From Ridgeia piscesae (taxonomy: Eukaryota > Annelida > Polychaeta > Sabellida > Siboglinidae), in assembly GCA_025642075.2 (NCBI GenBank), contig JAODUO010000440.1:234001-298000 (forward strand): DNA of 64,000 nt, in the 5' to 3' direction. This document shows, piece by piece, positions 1 through 11,920 of this stretch. The translations under genes and the position numbers were made by a program. Under the pieces are notes generated by a model that was given only the letters and a program-made list of their open reading frames with translations, had not been told where the DNA came from and searched no databases. Each line of letters begins with the position of its first letter. Position 1 is the stretch's first letter.

Positions 1-365
1 TGTTTTTAACGTGTCGTCTCCTGTTCTACAGGTTCACTGCTTTCATCCCAGCTCTTGCCTATAAATAGGTATTCCAAGTGATCTTTCAAACTCGCCAAAT
101 GTATTTTTCAGTGGTGCCACTAGACAGAGTTATTAATATTGAACGCAATGATATCAATATTTACTTTGAGCAAGTTTCAGAAAAGATATGATTGTTTACA
201 TAGTAAACAAAACCGCATCAACAACTCAACTGTTTTTGATAACACCCAGTTTCTTTTGGTGGTTGACCCCAACATTTTGGAAAAGTTTGAGCCAACAAAT
301 CAATGATGTTAGGCCTACTTCTAAACCTGATTGACATTCACATATTTTACAAATCAATATTTCAG

Positions 366-440
366 GTTTGAAAGATGCTGAGAAGAAAGGAAAGAAAGAG
401 AGGGAAGGAAAGAAAGAGAGGGAAGGAAAGAAAGAGGAGA
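366..440 (+). repeat. Purine-rich coding repeat (KKEREG x3)
   Basis: A GAAAG/GAGGGAAG-type 18-bp unit repeats about three times, all on the purine strand. It is in frame within the ATAD5 exon, encoding a Lys/Arg/Glu run just upstream of Walker B. Confidence 0.75.
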
Positions 441-517
441 AATCAGCAAATGGAATGTTGGACTGTAACAAACAAGCTCTTGATCTCTCCAGTACTTCTG
501 TCATACTCTTTGAGGAG
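366..517 (+). CDS. ATAD5: ATAD5 exon with Walker B start
   Basis: The acceptor is an AG ending at 365 and the donor is GTGAGT at 518. It encodes a Lys/Glu/Arg-rich low-complexity stretch (KKEREG repeated) and then STSVILFEE, the first half of the Walker B-like motif. It ends on a complete codon, so the motif is completed by VD in the next exon. Confidence 0.82.
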
Positions 518-3500
518 GTGAGTCGACCAGCGAAAATCCTCTGTTGCATACTGTTAAATAAAAATCATAACTCTCTAAATACTTATCATAAAAATATGAG
601 TGAGACATCATTTTACTGCTGAATAAACTCCTTATTATAATAAAATGATACTATCTCTATTATGTTCGATAATCATGGTGATATTAACTGAACGTCATCC
701 CAAAAATAGGAAAAAACAAGCGCACTATCCTGCTCCAAAATAATTATTGAGCGGAAAAATGTCCTGTGAAACAAACATAGCCATACATGTTACCTGCCAA
801 GTAACATAAAATGAATAAAATCTATTGAGAAGATAACTTTATATGAATTTTCTGACATTGGGATAGGCCGTTTTAAGCTGGCTAATCGCTGCTACATTTG
901 CCACTGACGCAAACCCGCAGCATGAGCGGTAAAATGTTGCAGTGACAAATGGTCGATTTTACACACCAAAAACCATCCAAAGTTGTTGCAACTATGTGAA
1001 CTCATGTGATACTGTGAGTTGTTTTGTCGAAGCACAGACATGTTAACTTTAGATCATCTGAAGTAACATTTTAATCTGGAAAGTTCTTCAACACGAATGT
1101 TCGCCATCTTGTTGTTTACTTCGGCTCCGGCAGGAAGATGACGCAGTGTTTGAAAGCTTGGTTCTGATTCGCTAGAATCAGTCCCACCCACATGTTTATT
1201 TTTCCCAGATTGGGCAAGAACAGAGTTCTCTGTTGGTGCCAGGTATGCGGGGGTCAGGACTTTATGAATGGATGCGTAAATTCGTCATGGACATAAACCA
1301 TCCAAATTTGGCTACCAACTTTGTTACATGTTTTGTTTGCCCACATGTAACTAGCTGTCATTCAACCTGCTTATGAATAAATATACACCATCTGTCAACT
1401 ATCCGATGATACCAGTGTCCACAGGTCGATTACTGATTACGCAAACTAAACATATTTTATGCAGGAATGTGTTGTGGGCCAATTAATCAGCCATGCATCA
1501 GCACGGTTAATTATATATTTTAGTTTATAGAATAATTCATGAAATATATTAAAATGTTACTTGTTTTGTGACAACTAAATTATGTCTAAAATACTTGTTT
1601 CTAGAAAACTGATGATATTTAAATATAAAGTATTGTGCACAGTTTTATGTGAACATATTTCACAAATGAACTAATGTGTAGGGGAATCTAGAACGGATCT
1701 TTTTGTGAATTTGTAAAAAAAGACCTGAATTGCAGAAACAGTGTTGAATTATTTGTACACAGTAATTTTAGTGAACCTGACTCAAAAAGGATTAAATATA
1801 TTGGGGACAGAATTTCATCAGACACTTATCTGTTGCAGGTTGACATAGTATTTGAGGAAGACAAAGGATTCTGGGCCGCAATTCAGACGTTTATTGAGAC
1901 AACAAAACGACCAATCATCTTGACTTCAACTACCGACCAATTTGTTGAGAGATTCGCTGTGCAGGCGGAAAGGTTGACATTGAAAGTTCCATCTCTGGTG
2001 TGTAGCCTCAGTTTGATATAATACATTACACCTTAGACGTCACAGGGCTTTCTACGTTCTTCCATGTACTTCCGTCTCAAAGGAGATACCGTTGTATAAA
2101 ATGTAAAACATCTCGCTATAGCAGGAGTTTTGTGCCGGTGGCCATTAGAATGTTGAATGCTGAATGAGTCATATTGATGTCACCCGGTTGAATTGTTCTT
2201 GTAGTGGATACATCTGGAAATTCATTTTCATTTTGTTGAGACCATCCCATATATTTTAGATGTGATCATGAGTTGTAAAATGCATATCCTTTTAAGGACA
2301 ATAAAGTAAAGTGAAAGTGAGTGAAATGTGTTGATTGTCGGATATCATAATTGCCTGTTCAAATAGTTATGTTTAAATTATTTATGCACAATTATTGTAC
2401 TGTATCACTCGCTGTGCTTCACTATTTTGTAATAAAAGCACAACAATTGTACATACTTGAAACAGGAATATCGACCATTGTTGCTTGCTGTGGTTATATT
2501 TATACGTCTTATTCGTACTGTTTCTTCTTAGTATGTTTTGAGACATGTACATTTTATTCATTGGTTGTTTTTGTGTCAAAATTGCACACATAATTAATGT
2601 TTCTGTCTAGATGGTAGGGATGTGTATGTAATTAATTAATACAAGTGTTGGTATATTTTTACTTAGGTATGTGATGTTTGTATTTATTAGCAATGTTGGG
2701 GTAAATGAACACAGTGAAATAGAAATGTTGGTGGTTTGAACACCCTCTGTGCTAGCAACTGCAGCAACACTTACTATTACAAGAAACTCCTAAACACAAC
2801 ACTCTCATTGATAATTGTAGTAAAACAATCATCTTTGTGCTGTAGATGAATACCACCAGTCACCTCCAGACGATCTGTCTCACTGAGAACATCCGCACTG
2901 ACTTCAGAGACTTGCTCTCATTGGTTGAATATCTCCATGGCGATGTCAGGCAGTGTCTGCTGACGCTGCAGTTTTGGCTCAACTCTGGTGGCGGCTCGAA
3001 TCCTATTCGCAAGGACGTTGTGTTTAACCAGAAACATTGTAAGTCTGTGACGCAGTCAGACAGACCAGTCTCTGATGGCTGGACTGAGAAAGACGTCACT
3101 GGTCAGAGTCACGTCAAACAAGAATGTGAGGACAACAGTTCAAAGCCTGCACCTGTTAACATGATGGAAACAGACACGGTCACCAATGAAGACAGTGTAT
3201 TGGCCACTGACAAACTTCCTTTTGCAGAGAAAAGTTCGACATCGGTCGTTACACAGAACACTGACGTGAAAATAGACACGTCTTCGCAAACTGTCAAGAC
3301 ACTGCTGCCACCTGGTGAGAGTGATCGCACAACGATTGGGGCACATTCTGCTCCACTTGCACACGGTCTTTGCTTTGAAAGCATTCTGGGGCCATTGGTG
3401 TGTTGTCATGGCAACACATTGCAAGATGGCGTCCTTCAGGTTGGTGTTGTGTGGCGTCTGCTCAGACTGTCTCGGGATGTGCTGTTTTCATGTATACATT

Positions 3501-6500
3501 AATTAATTACCTTTGGCATTGTAAGTGCATTCCATCCCAGTCTCTGAGGTCCACTTACATATTTCTGTGGCTCCATTGGACTCTTATCTGCCACATCATG
3601 GTGATATGTTTGAAGAAAAAAACATGCACTTATTTGAAGTCATTCTTTTTATAGAGGCCATATTGAAAGAAAAAAGTTCTTATATAGCGCAGTATCCAGT
3701 CCTCAGGATTGCTCAAAACACTACTTCCCTGACAGACCTATTCAAACAAACACCATCTCAACTTCTCTGGGAAGCATCCAGCCATATGCTAAAATAAATC
3801 GCGAAGGCTGCTTTTACATATCCACCACTGTCTGTAGCCAGGTACCCATACAGATGAGTGAACTGGAGCAATGAGTTGTAAACAGCATTCAAAATTACTG
3901 GAGACTATTAAATATTTCATCGGGTTGGTAACTTTCAAAGTGTCGGCCTGAAGAACTGGTGGATGCTAATTATGTATTAGCTAATAATGGTGGCATTTAA
4001 TGTACTTCCAAAACAAGAGATTTAATCTGTACAAAAACATGTTTGGAATAATGCAAAAATGTGGAATCGATTGTTTGCGAAATAGATTGGTTGAGTGGAG
4101 TTTAATGTTTTTAGTTACTGTAGTTACACATGAACTCGTTAATAAATTGTTTTTCCACACCGACTATGTATTGGTCTTAGGCGCTGTCTGATGTGAGGTC
4201 GTCGTCCACCTTGAGGCGGAGTGTTTACCTCGCGAGGCATTACCGTGAGCAAGGAGTTGACCTGCTCTACACAAACCTACCTCAGCTACTCCCTAATCCT
4301 CCGCCGACTCCGCGTCCTCCAGAACTCATGCCAAAGACAGACGTCATTAAAGCGTCACACATCAGTAAGATGCCAACAAGTCTGGATAAACTTTACGACA
4401 GCGAGAAGTCAGACGATGACAATGATAACGACGGCACAGAAGACAGAAAATTTGTATCACTGAACGTGAAACAAACTGCAGAAGACCCGGTGGCGCCCCC
4501 GTCTCAAGGTGGCCGTGGCATCGCGATGTGTGATCATGCCCGGGAACTGATGCAACGCTCACTCAGCTGTATGGCGGAGCTGCATGACAATCTCTCTTTT
4601 CTTGACTCCTGTTTTTGTGTCTCGGATGGTGGAGTCACTCCCAGTGATGACACCAGGTGGCCTCAGACTCGGTGTCGGATGCTTCCGGGCTTGTCGGATG
4701 ATGCTAGTGACACTGACACTGAAGTGACACAAAGTTGGTGGAGAGACTCCTGTGTCGAGGACATGCGTGCAATGCTGGAGACATACAGCTTCAAGCGGAC
4801 TAAAGAGACGTTGACGGGAATACTTGAAGAAGTCGACTCGCTTGAAGATTTAGACAGACATCTGGTGAGCGAAAGTCTGCGAGTGCCAGTGTCGAAACAG
4901 CATCGTAATCCCTGGATATGTCGAGAAACAGACGAGGAAGTCAAGTAAGTGTTCATGTTTATAGACCTTTGTTGTTTCAGGAAATTGTAAAAACTCGTAA
5001 CTGTTTTATTTAAAATTGTTTCTTGAATAAAGACACAGGCAGTTAAGTCAGATTTTCATATTGGAAATCCACAAAATAGATTTTTCTTTATATAGTGTGA
5101 ATATGAGGCAACTATGCATGTATGTGTGGCAAGCTTTGCAACAGGGAACAATTCTGAAAACAAATTAAATGGTAAGCCACACAGTGTCATTACAGCATAG
5201 CTTTATGTAGAAACCCATACATCCATCATTTGGATGGGTAAAACCCATTGTGGGCGGGTAAAAAATGAAGGAGCAAAAAAGGTCTTCCAAAATTATAGTT
5301 GTTTGCAGGGGTAGAACTGCCCACTAGTCCGCTAGTCTGTACACTAGTAAAGATAAGGGCGGACTAGTAAACCTGCCTAATAACAAGTCCGGTGGTCCAG
5401 TAAAGGTCAGTGTGTCATCTACAGTAGTCCATTAAGTGTTTGCAGTCACAGTGACCCTAACCCATCCACAGGCCCAGGGGTGTAACTGAATCCCGAGTCA
5501 TTAAAACATTGATAAATTGTTGCCAGTGAGGAACATGCTACAGCAGTGACATCTTCATTTACTGATAAATTATGATATTTTCTTAGGCATGGCCACAAAG
5601 TATAAACTTATCTAGGCTTTATTTAACAGTCCTTTGATGTCTATAAAATATTTTTTGTAGTGATATTTTTATTTCCATAATACAGTCCACCAGAACAATT
5701 TTCATGACGCTGTAAACTGAGGTTAATTTCTGGAATTATTTCAGAAAATTCATAATGGTAGGCTGCACTGTATCTGGTAGGGTGGTACTACCGGTCAATG
5801 AATGCAATTGGCGGCCTTTTTATATTGCATTTTTTTTAAATACAGGTTGTATCTTCAGTACTTCATTAATTACCCGGTACTCTTGTTATTGCTTTATTAT
5901 TACTTTGTTACCTTTATAGATGTTGCATTATTAATACAACTGGGGTTGCAAAACACAGTGTTTTTGTTTTAAATAAAATTGTAATGACTTAAATTGTGAC
6001 TGTTTTTATATTCTGCCGACTAGTAAACCTTTTGGCAGACTAGTAAACTTTTGTCTTTACTAGTCCCGCGACCCGCTGTCTACTAAAATAAATGCTGAAG
6101 TTCTACCCCTGTGTTGTCAGTTATACCTTGAAAGTGGGCATCACATGATATGTGTTTGTAGTATATTTCAAGTTATAAAGCAAACTTCCACTGGCTTGTA
6201 AGTGTACGAGTTAACCTCCGCGTGACAACCAAACAAATGTGTGAATACAGAAATGTTGTCCTGCACAAGGCCAGGCATCATTGTGCAAACATGCACCAGC
6301 AGGTGGCCGGGAAGGGTTTTGGTAGAATTATTCCATGTAGCCTGGATTAAATTCATGCAACATTTTGGGAATAATGTTTTGCAGATGGGATGGTCTTGAC
6401 TCCCTTGTGTGTCTCCCTTTCATTTCAAGCACCCTTAGCATTGCGCACCAGCGACACCCAGAAGGGGCTGTGTGGAGCTCACCCACCAAAGAACCCTCTT

Positions 6501-7155
6501 CCGTCATGGCAGCAATCTCTTTACTGTTTACAGGCAGATCCACAGCGTACAGAAAGCAGCAGAGAATGTCACCAGATGCCTGCCAGTCAATGTTCAAGGG
6601 CAACTTCGGGCGGTCTCCATGGACTACGTACCCTATCTGAGGACAATCTGCAAGTTGGAGCAGTCAAGAGAAGCCTCCCAGGCCAAGAGGAGGTGAGTTA
6701 TTGGACTCGGCCTTTGGGTTTCTTGGTCATGTCGACTCATTTCAGTTTGCTGGAAAGAAAGGTGTTCTCATAGTGTCTGTCATTTTAGGTGAGGAGTACC
6801 TTGATGACGACAGCAGCATTTTAACCCCAATTTTATATGCAAACAAAACATTCTACTTGCATTTCAGATTAGCTTTCGCAATCAGTTAAGACAGCAGTGA
6901 TGAGAGAATAATTGTTACCTTTCTTGATGGTCACTCGCAGCATGTATTTAGTTACATGTCTTGTCTTGGTCATTGGTTGTTTAACATGGTGAACTGGCTT
7001 CATTCTTTCAACACAAACAATTCACATCTTTACATTTTTCAATGTACCTATTGTTTATTGAGCACTATATACATTTTTTATTCATTTTTTAATTTTATTT
7101 ATTTATTTAATATTATTATTTTAAATAATGTTTTATTAATATCATTTATTATAAT

Positions 7156-7203
<48 letters not shown>

Positions 7204-7587
7204 TATGTATTAAAAAATACAATTTAATTTTAATTCATTTTTTATTACTATTTATTACTATTATTATTTTATTAATATTGTTGAAACTATATATTTTATC
7301 TAAAATTTTATTGTGTGAGTGTGCGCGTGTGTGTGAGTGAGTGAGTGTGCGCATGTGCACGCGCGCGTGCGTGTGTGTGTAAGAGGTTGGGTGATGATGA
7401 TCCATTGAAAATCACGACTTACCATGTGACATGGTTATCATCAAAACATAAAGCTTTTACTTACTTATGGTAAGCTTGAAGCCTAACATGTGCGTCATAT
7501 AATTTCAGGTTCTTGCACTACTTAGACCACCACCAGATGGGGCTGAAGTCTTCATCGATCAGCGTTCTGTGCTCAAGTTTCACGTGA
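366..7587 (+). CDS. ATAD5: ATAD5/ELG1 homologue, C-terminal part (six exons, 5' end outside window)
   Basis: Joined exons 366-517, 1839-1997, 2846-3397, 4181-4944, 6534-6692 and 7509-7587. All splice phases agree (0, 0, 0, 2, 2). ATAD5 is the large subunit of an RFC-like clamp unloader that removes PCNA from DNA after replication and repair. Seen in the sequence: the Walker B-like ILFEEVD followed by FEEDKGF; then TTKRPIILTST, QTICLTENIRTDFRD, DVRQCLLTLQFWLNSGGG, GVDLLYTNL and a C-terminal DYVPYLRTICKLE...KRRFLHYLDHH. Each block, in this order, resembles the vertebrate ATAD5 AAA+ and C-terminal region. The P-loop and the N-terminal PCNA/UAF1-binding regions must lie left of the window. The gene converges on CENPF. 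The family call is firm; the exon 3 to exon 4 junction is the least certain because that part of the protein is poorly conserved. Confidence 0.9.
518..1838 (+). other. ATAD5 intron, no further features
   Basis: AT-rich unique sequence between two well-supported exons. I find no coding exon, tandem array or mobile element in it. Confidence 0.6.
1839..1997 (+). CDS. ATAD5: ATAD5 exon, AAA+ core
   Basis: The acceptor is tgttgcag and the donor is GTGTGT at 1998; 53 codons, phase 0 at both ends. It reads VDIVFEEDKGFWAAIQTF then TTKRPIILTSTTDQFVERF. This matches the stretch between Walker B and sensor 1 in ATAD5 proteins, including the conserved TTKRP-IL-T run. Confidence 0.92.
2846..3397 (+). CDS. 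ATAD5: ATAD5 exon, AAA+ lid
   Basis: The acceptor is gctgtag before 2846 and the donor is GTGTGT at 3398; 184 codons, phase 0. The N-terminal part is well conserved: LQTICLTENIRTDFRDL, then DVRQCLLTLQFWLNSGGG, the lid segment of the clamp-loader fold. The remaining ~130 residues are Ser/Thr/Asp-rich and look disordered, ending LCFESILGPL, which resembles the ETLFGL region of vertebrate proteins. Confidence 0.85.
3676..3876 (-). mobile_element. tRNA-SINE copy, head-truncated
   Basis: This segment shares its body with two other copies in the window (33710-34003 and 62043-62340). Shared landmarks on the plus strand are GTTCTTATA, AGTATCCAG, CTTCTCTGGGAAGCATCC, CCACTGTCT and GAGTGAACT. It lacks the tRNA-like head seen at the right end of the other two. 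It lies in the ATAD5 intron 3398-4180. Confidence 0.65.
4181..4944 (+). CDS. ATAD5: ATAD5 exon, C-terminal region
   Basis: The acceptor tcttag ends at 4180 and the donor GTAAGT is at 4945; 254 codons plus two bases. It encodes YREQGVDLLYTNLPQLLP, like the vertebrate RNVDFLYSNLEFILP, then an acidic Ser-rich linker, then LSCMAELHDNLSFLDSC, matching the LSEFMDNMSFLDAL block. The acidic tract SEKSDDDNDNDG sits where vertebrate ATAD5 also has a charged linker. Confidence 0.85.
5306..6111. mobile_element. Non-autonomous hAT-like DNA element (~806 bp)
   Basis: The two ends form a perfect 13-bp terminal inverted repeat, CAGGGGTAGAACT at 5306 and its complement ending at 6111. Both subterminal regions carry repeated ACTAGT motifs, and ACTAGTAAAGA occurs in inverted orientation near both ends. 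A CAGGGG terminus with subterminal repeats is typical of hAT superfamily elements. There is no transposase frame. The flanking 8-mers match only partly (6 of 8 if shifted by one base), so the target-site duplication is weak. It lies in the ATAD5 intron 4945-6533. Confidence 0.68.
6534..6692 (+). CDS. ATAD5: ATAD5 penultimate exon
   Basis: The acceptor is tgtttacag and the donor is GTGAGT at 6693. It begins by completing an AAG codon split with the previous exon. It encodes QIHSVQKAAENVT and then SMDYVPYLRTICKLEQSRE...AKR. The YVPYLRTICKLE block matches the vertebrate C-terminal EYLPTLRNICKTE motif. Confidence 0.88.
7159..7199. repeat. (AT)n microsatellite
   Basis: About 40 bp of uninterrupted AT dinucleotides in the last ATAD5 intron. 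Confidence 0.95.
7258..7470 (+). repeat. Dispersed repeat, copy 1
   Basis: The segment includes ATATATTTTATCTAAA, a GT-rich spacer, CCATTGAAAATCACGA and GCTTTTACTTACTTA. The same blocks occur in the same order on the opposite strand at 12104-12265. It is an uncharacterised dispersed element. The internal (GT/GC)n run at about 7311-7380 is an expanded microsatellite. Confidence 0.7.
7509..7587 (+). CDS. ATAD5: ATAD5 last coding exon
   Basis: The acceptor is taatttcag. The first base completes an AGG codon, giving RFLHYLDHHQMGLKS and ending at TGA (7585-7587). RRFLHY followed by a short tail is how vertebrate ATAD5 ends. I see no convincing AATAAA close downstream; ATTAAA variants occur near 7735 and 7786. 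Confidence 0.87.
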
Positions 7588-10500
7588 CAGATTCCGTCCA
7601 CCTGTCTCACAATGCAGACGTTTAAAAAAACTACCGTTTTAGTCAGAAACTCCATTCTCCTGTGGTTAGGCCATATGACACAAAATATGACACAAATTCA
7701 CAGTTTCTTTTCAAGTATGTACTGCAAAATTGTATTAAAAATTATAGTTGTATAATTACTCATAGATAAACATTCTGATACTGTAATTAAAAACAATGAT
7801 TTGCATCAGGCAAAATTAATTTGTAACGGGGTACTGTTAGAAATATACTTGATGCACATATTGAGGTATTGGTTATTGAAAATAACCTGTTTGATTGCGT
7901 ATATTGGCAGTCTAAGCAAAAAGGCAGATCACAAATTTTTTTGTTGAAAAAATTCTGATGATGGCCTTATAGAAAAAAATCAGTTGTCACACTCATTTGT
8001 ACAACATAACATTTGTGGAATATAACAGTGACTATGTGTGGAGATAATATGCTTAATTTATGTTGCATTTCTTCAAGGAATTAAGCTTGTTAATTCAGGC
8101 AAATTAAAAGAAAATCAATTAAAAGAGATATATATATTTAACAAAATGTATTCATGTTACAAACTTTACAACCTAAACATATTTGTACTCTACTTTTAAA
8201 GGTATTGAATCTGTGTTTTGAGTATCCACGAAATGAGTCATGATAATATAAATGCTGTATAATAACAGACCAGGTGTACAGTCTATATTTCAACATGTGT
8301 ATGCAACTTGAGTTATTTCAATATGTGTGCATCTGAGTTAACATTGCTCACACACATGTAGACCCATGTCTTTATAAACATATGAGGCCCATCAAGTTTA
8401 TTTTACATCTCTAACTCACATATGCCAAAGTCCATATCACTTAATATGCCCAATGTTGGTCAGTTGGAAATGTTTTATTCCATTTCAAATATAGGTCTAT
8501 GTACACGACTTTTTAGCTTGCAAAAGCATATTTTTGTAGTAATACAGCCACCTGGTAATTAAGGTAACTAGAACAGTCCTTATCTCTGTCTGTAACTGAA
8601 GTATAGGAAGTTACTTTTGCTAATAAGGTCACCTTGCCAATGAGGTCACACAAGGGTGACCGTAATAGTGAGGTTTCACTGTGGATCATCAAGAATGATG
8701 ACTTCCACATTGACACGTGTGAGCTGATGTCTCCAATTATTCTTGGCAGCTACACGTGCACATTGTGTCCACGGAAGTGGTAATGTAAATAAGGGGTTTT
8801 AACTTATTATTTTATTTAGGTTTAGCAGGATCCTGTGGCATTTGGAATACATGTGTTTATATTTTCTAGATGTAATAAATTTGTGATACCATGTTTGTTG
8901 TTTTGATTGTTTTAGACTACACTGTGTTCTTCTGCTACTGATTAGTTCATTATTCTTGTCAGCCACTTCTTCGTCCTCTAGAATTTGTGAGTCCATTACA
9001 TTCACCCCCTGTGTGAGATCTTTCACTTCCCCTGGCCTAGACACCAGATACAAGGACCGGTGTTTCTTCCCAAAGGCGAGGTTACATTACAACTGACTCC
9101 GCGGAAATGGTCTGATTATGTCACCAGTGAAGAAGGAAGAAGTGAAACAAATAACTCGACACGTCCACATGAAGACATTATGTCTATGGTATCATAGCAA
9201 GCCAGTGGTCGTTAGTACCCCTGGCCGATCATCTCCGTAAAGCTGGGGAGTGCGCAGTCAAAGTATACAATTGTAGCAACTGACTTCGCCAGTCGCCACT
9301 GCGTCAGCGATGGGAACAACGCAAATACCCACCCCAATTTGAAGAAGGATACATGTCTGGTGGAAACCCCAATAAAATGACCCATTCACGTCCTAAACTT
9401 GGCTTGTAAGCAGTGGTCGACACAGAAGTAACCCCAGCAGATCCGGTCATGTGAAAACCTGTGCAAGTATCTGCTATCGCAGAAATCAAAAGCACCAGCA
9501 AGGTGTGCCGAATGTGCTTCCATCAGTGCCGAACAAAGAGCCTGAATACGAACATTCCAGCTGAAGATCCAGGCGAAGTCGTGCCGCCGGACGATCCCGG
9601 TGATGAAGTTGTGGGCCGAATAAGCCGACAGCATATCCAATGTGTGGCCTTACCTGAGGCCGACATATATAATCAAGACTTACAGCCTAGAGACGATCGC
9701 TTGTCCCACTAGCCACTGGTGTATATATATAATGTTCTCACACCAAAAGAAATTTAATGTTTGGCACGCGCATGACAACGATTCACTAAGATTTATAAGG
9801 TGTCAACTCAATCGATAGTTTATTGCCCTTACCAAAATGTCTTAGTGCGCGCAACGTGCACGATAGGCGAATTGTCGGAGGAAAAGTAGGAATTCATAGT
9901 ACAAATGTAGCCTTAACTATGTACATAAAACAGGAGTGGCAACTGTTCTAATACGAATATGGCAAAACCATTCAGTTCGTCAAAGCTGCAGGGACTTGTT
10001 CAATCTCACAGCAAGTTTTATTTGTGACTGCATGGTCAACCTGCGACTGTGCAAGAGCTGGTCTCATGGCACTTGGTCAATTGTGTCTAAACATTGCCTT
10101 ATCAGTTCAGGACTTCATAAATCTCGTCCTCCACACTTTGTATCTTGTCGTTCAGGTGGAACTATGTTCCATTGGGCCTTTTTGCATGCGCTAGAAAATA
10201 AATCCTGTGTGGCTACCTCACAGGAACTTATGTATTTTTTGTAATTTTATTTTGTTCTTGTGTTAAAACCGAGTCTAAATAAAACTTAATAATAAACACA
10301 TAGCACGTTTATTAAATTAAAAAAGCTTCATCAATTATCGTCATTGCTCAGTTGTAGTGTCCATGGACATGGTTTGGCGACGGCATCAGCATGCTGTTTC
10401 CTTACTTGCCTGTCTTGCGCGTCCTTCTGTCAAATGGCCATCTTCAGGACTCATCTAGTTCGTCTCGCCGATTTTCCTCTGAATCATTTCTCTTCGTAGG

Positions 10501-11243
10501 GCTTTCTAGGTGCTACATCCATCGGTTATCCCGCATTCTACGTGTCCAGCCCTGGTCTACTTCCACCTTCCGATTTATTTGATCACGTCTATAACATTTC
10601 TTTCTTTTACCTAGATATTTGTCCTGTCCAGCGATGACTTTAACATAATTCTGTCCATCTGTATTTGTGCGGCTGCTAGCGTGTTCTTTGCCAGGCTAAT
10701 GAGTGCCCATGTTGTCGGCGAAGCTAAGATGACTGAGATACTCTCCAACTATCCCCAAGCCTCTGGTTTCCCAGGTCAGTCTTTGGAAGACACCTCGAGG
10801 TCCATTATTTCGCCGGTGCTATAAATCGATCATGCAAATCCACCCATCAATCAATTGATTGATGTTAAGTATTTGACTGTCTCTTGCCTTTCCCTGGTGA
10901 GAGCCAATTAAACATATAAGAAAGACATACGTATTCAGCATGCACACACACACGCATGCACATATACATGGCGTACACATTATTGCTTGCATGCCACACA
11001 CATGCAAGTGCACATACGGTAAATCTACTCAAACCCAAACAATAATTGTACTAAGATAATAATAGTGATCACTTGTTACAATACTGCCCACTGTCTTTGG
11101 GCAAGGGATTTTGCTTTGAAGACTAACATGGCTACTTGCAACAACTACACCAATTCCCACATGTGGACGACTACATCTAAACAGGATGAGAACGATGCAA
11201 AGGACAAATAAAATACAATAAAGTTACGTTTAAACACGATTGG
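7588..11243. other. Intergenic region between convergent ATAD5 and CENPF
   Basis: AT-rich sequence with only short open frames (the longest about 100 codons) and no recognisable domain on either strand. The stretch 8800-9720 is less AT-rich, but none of its frames reads like a known protein. It may hold a decayed element or the two 3' UTRs. Confidence 0.5.
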
Positions 11244-11249
11244 TTTATT
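11244..11249 (-). terminator. Candidate CENPF polyadenylation signal
   Basis: TTTATT on the plus strand gives AATAAA on the minus strand, about 465 bases after the CENPF stop codon. It is the first canonical hexamer I noticed downstream. The cleavage site cannot be confirmed from sequence alone. Confidence 0.45.
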
Positions 11250-11714
11250 ATCAAGGAGCATACTACACCAAACTGAAAAGTGATACGTTAGGCAAAGCTT
11301 CCTTGACAATAAAATATACTGAATAAATTACCTACCAAATAGTGGTACTTTAAAACTACAGTCATTGTAAAGGAATATAATTATTTGCCATCAATTTATG
11401 AATCATTTTGTAAAAACATACTTTCATGCAAAACCTTTAAACATAGCCAAAGATCAGTAATTGAACACAAATCACTCATTCTGAATTTTACGTGTCTAAA
11501 CTATCCAAGTAAAACATAATATTAAATAATGTGTAAAATGCCAGCGTAACAATTACATGTGTGCAAACCAACTACTGTGGTGTCTGGATGCTGGGTGAAT
11601 GTAAAAAGAAGCACATGTACATGCACAAACCATGGAGAACATAACATCAATAATCTTATCTACTACACAATAACTAATGCTTTTTACATCTAAACATGAC
11701 AGTCTCAATCAAGT

Positions 11715-11920
11715 TCACTGAACTTCGCAGTTCTCTGGATTATCATCAGCTGCTTGTGTTGATGGAGCAAGACGCCTGCGTGTCAACCGCTCAGGTGTTT
11801 TCTTCAGACTAAGACACTTGGTGGCTGGACTGGTCAACGGGGTAGTGGACTTTGTGCTGGTCTTTGTGTCGGTGGCTGGACATGTCGCCTTCTTCGGGCT
11901 GTTGGTAATGACAGCCAGAG
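11715..11920 (-). CDS. CENPF: CENPF last exon with CAAX box
   Basis: It encodes [18 protein letters not shown]..., the basic SP/TP-rich tail [19 protein letters not shown], and the end NPENCEVQ followed by TGA. Human CENP-F ends SENCKVQ, and CKVQ is its farnesylation signal. [11 protein letters not shown] could be a nuclear localisation signal, and SPKK, TSP, KTP and APS look like CDK-type sites. The acceptor at 11921 fits the phase-1 junction with the previous exon. A stronger-looking acceptor ten bases upstream (exon start 11930) would be phase 0 and would need an extra exon. Confidence 0.82.

Noticed and set aside
32..68. Possible small ATAD5 exon (after ctgttctacag, before GTATTCC)
   Set aside because: Only about 37 nt, and its translation does not resemble the ATAD5 region expected before the Walker B exon.
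9304..9712. Overlapping 65-84 codon frames on both strands, in a less AT-rich stretch
   Set aside because: No frame gives a recognisable domain and all are broken. I considered a decayed transposase or transporter but could not support either.
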